Assembly (NCBI GenBank): GCA_025964635.1
Contig: JAOPYP010000228.1
Span: forward strand, 1-5,020
Origin: Actinomycetes bacterium
GTDB lineage: Bacteria > Actinomycetota > Actinomycetes > Streptosporangiales > Streptosporangiaceae
Reading direction: 5' to 3'
DNA length: 5,020 bases
Below the pieces are notes generated by a model. It ran no database searches and was not told the origin of the DNA. It worked only from the letters and a program-made list of their open reading frames with translations. The position numbers and the translations under genes were made by a program. Of the stretch, positions 3,964-5,020 are shown in pieces (within the stretch, counting starts at the first letter, position 1; each line of letters starts with the position of its first letter).

Positions 3964-5020
3964 ACGCCTTCTATCTCATCAACCTGCTGGTCTACGCGGC
4001 CGTGGACGCCATGGCCTGCCTGGGCCTCAGCCAGCAGTTCGGGGTGGCGGGCGTCACGAACTTCGGCTTCATCATCTTCCAGGCCGCGGGCGGGTACGCC
4101 GCGGCGATCCTGGCCCTGCCGCACTCCTCCGCCAACGGCGGGTTCCAGTCCTACATCGGCGGGTGGAACCTGCCGTTCCCGCTGCCGTGGATCGGCGCCG
4201 CGGTGGTCGGCGGCCTGATCGCAGTGCCGTTCACGTTCCTGGTGGGCCGCAGGCTCCGCGGTGACTTCGCGGCGGTCGGGCTCCTGGTGACCGCGGTCCT
4301 GCTGAACCTGATCGTCACCAACTACCGGCCGCTGCTGAACGGCGACGCGGGCCTCTCGCTCATCCCCACGCCGCTGCGCGGGATCAACGTGTTCAGCGTG
4401 CAGTCGGCCGGCTACCAGTGGGTGTTCACCGTGGCGGCCGTCGTCCTGGCCGTGGGGGTCTACCTGCTCGTCCGCCGGATCACAGGCTCTCCGTATGGCC
4501 GCAGCCTGCGGGCCATGCGGGACAACGACGTGGTGGCGGACTCTCTCGGCAAGAACCTGCTCTCGCTGCGCACCGCGATGCTGGTGACCGGGGGCGCCAT
4601 CGCCGGGCTGAGCGGCGGCATCCTGGTCACGTACATCACGACCTGGTCGCCGGCCGCGTGGGGCTACGCGGAGACCGTGGTCCTGTTCGCCGCGGTGATC
4701 ATCGGCGGCGCCGGTAACCACCGCGGCGCGATCCTCGGGGCCATCCTGGTCCCGGTGGGGTTCGAGGAGATCACCCGCTTTATCCCCACCTCAAACAACC
4801 TGCCGCCGAACCTGATCCCCTCGCTGCAGTGGGTCGCGATCGGCCTGCTCATCGTGATCTTCCTGTGGCTGCGGCCGCAGGGCATCCTCCCGGAGCGCAA
4901 GCGCGTGATCCACCTGCCCGGGGCGGCGGCCTCATCCCGGGCCCAGAACGGCCGCGCGCCAGTGCCTCCGCCCCGGGACCAGGATGGCCGCCCGCCCGGG
5001 CCGGCGTTCCAGCCCAGCAG
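3960..5020 (+). CDS. livM: Branched-chain amino acid-type ABC transporter permease, LivM family (partial, runs off right edge)
   Basis: This second transmembrane subunit reads open for 353 codons to the window edge with no stop. Hydrophobic segments occur at about 5-25, 33-53, 76-96, 105-121, 151-171, 205-226, 240-262 and 286-304. The cytoplasmic coupling loop TGSPYGRSLRAMRDNDVVAD (175-194) is the hallmark LivM loop. IIGGAGNHRGAILGA (247-261) corresponds to the family's conserved GGxG...GA segment, and LRPQGILPERKR (304-315) marks where the permease domain normally ends. Beyond it, a hydrophilic Pro/Gly/Arg/Ala-rich tail of at least 38 residues continues. It may be a cytoplasmic tail ending just outside the window or a linker to a fused ATPase domain, a fusion known in some members of this family. 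The ATG at 3960 follows GGGGAG and overlaps the end of an 8-codon frame. LivG/LivF-type ATPase genes are expected downstream. Confidence 0.92.
   Translation, partial: MNAFYLINLLVYAAVDAMACLGLSQQFGVAGVTNFGFIIFQAAGGYAAAILALPHSSANGGFQSYIGGWNLPFPLPWIGAAVVGGLIAVPFTFLVGRRLRGDFAAVGLLVTAVLLNLIVTNYRPLLNGDAGLSLIPTPLRGINVFSVQSAGYQWVFTVAAVVLAVGVYLLVRRITGSPYGRSLRAMRDNDVVADSLGKNLLSLRTAMLVTGGAIAGLSGGILVTYITTWSPAAWGYAETVVLFAAVIIGGAGNHRGAILGAILVPVGFEEITRFIPTSNNLPPNLIPSLQWVAIGLLIVIFLWLRPQGILPERKRVIHLPGAAASSRAQNGRAPVPPPRDQDGRPPGPAFQPS

Noticed and set aside
3891..4721. Minus-strand frame opposite the LivM-type permease, and a similar one at 2924-3541
   Set aside because: Both are Asp/Arg/His/Gln-rich antisense translations typical of the reverse of hydrophobic membrane genes. 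No ribosome binding site or family match is apparent.

Overview
The window looks like chromosomal DNA of a high-GC actinomycete, broadly of the Streptomyces, Streptosporangium or Frankia type. The coding regions have a strong G/C third-position bias. GTG starts are used, ribosome binding sites are AAGGAG- or GGAGG-like, and the binding protein carries an actinobacterial lipoprotein signal followed by a Ser/Gly-rich linker. The genus cannot be fixed from sequence reading alone.

Layout: a GntR-family regulator (N-terminal 110 residues, minus strand, cut by the left edge) is divergent from a plus-strand operon. The roughly 300-base divergent region has an AT-richer core (421-540, about 44% GC by hand count). 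It holds a good sigma-70-type promoter, four exact copies of CAACCAAT plus a variant, and a GT/AC-type palindrome. The operon then encodes a fumarylacetoacetate-hydrolase (FAH) family enzyme (630-1535), a type I periplasmic-binding-fold lipoprotein (1573-2976), a LivH-type permease (3074-3940) and a LivM-type permease (from 3960, running off the right edge). The ATPases (LivG/LivF type) are expected just beyond the right edge but are not seen.

How the parts probably work together: the lipoprotein captures a small organic or amino acid, LivH/LivM form the membrane channel, and the FAH enzyme cleaves or otherwise processes a 2-oxo/1,3-dicarbonyl acid from the imported compound. The divergent GntR protein probably controls both directions through sites in the shared intergenic region. 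The enzyme-first gene order suggests a catabolic uptake module rather than plain leucine/isoleucine/valine uptake. The real substrate cannot be read from the sequence.

Non-coding structure: a perfect 13-bp stem-loop sits between the binding-protein gene and the permease genes, with no T-tract, in the position expected for an element that sets component ratios. Both permease starts are linked to the preceding stop by short bridging ORFs (34 and 8 codons) with start/stop overlaps at each end. No RNA genes, mobile elements or CRISPR arrays were seen. This is a fairly ordinary transport/catabolism locus. The regulatory repeats and the intercistronic architecture are its most interesting parts.
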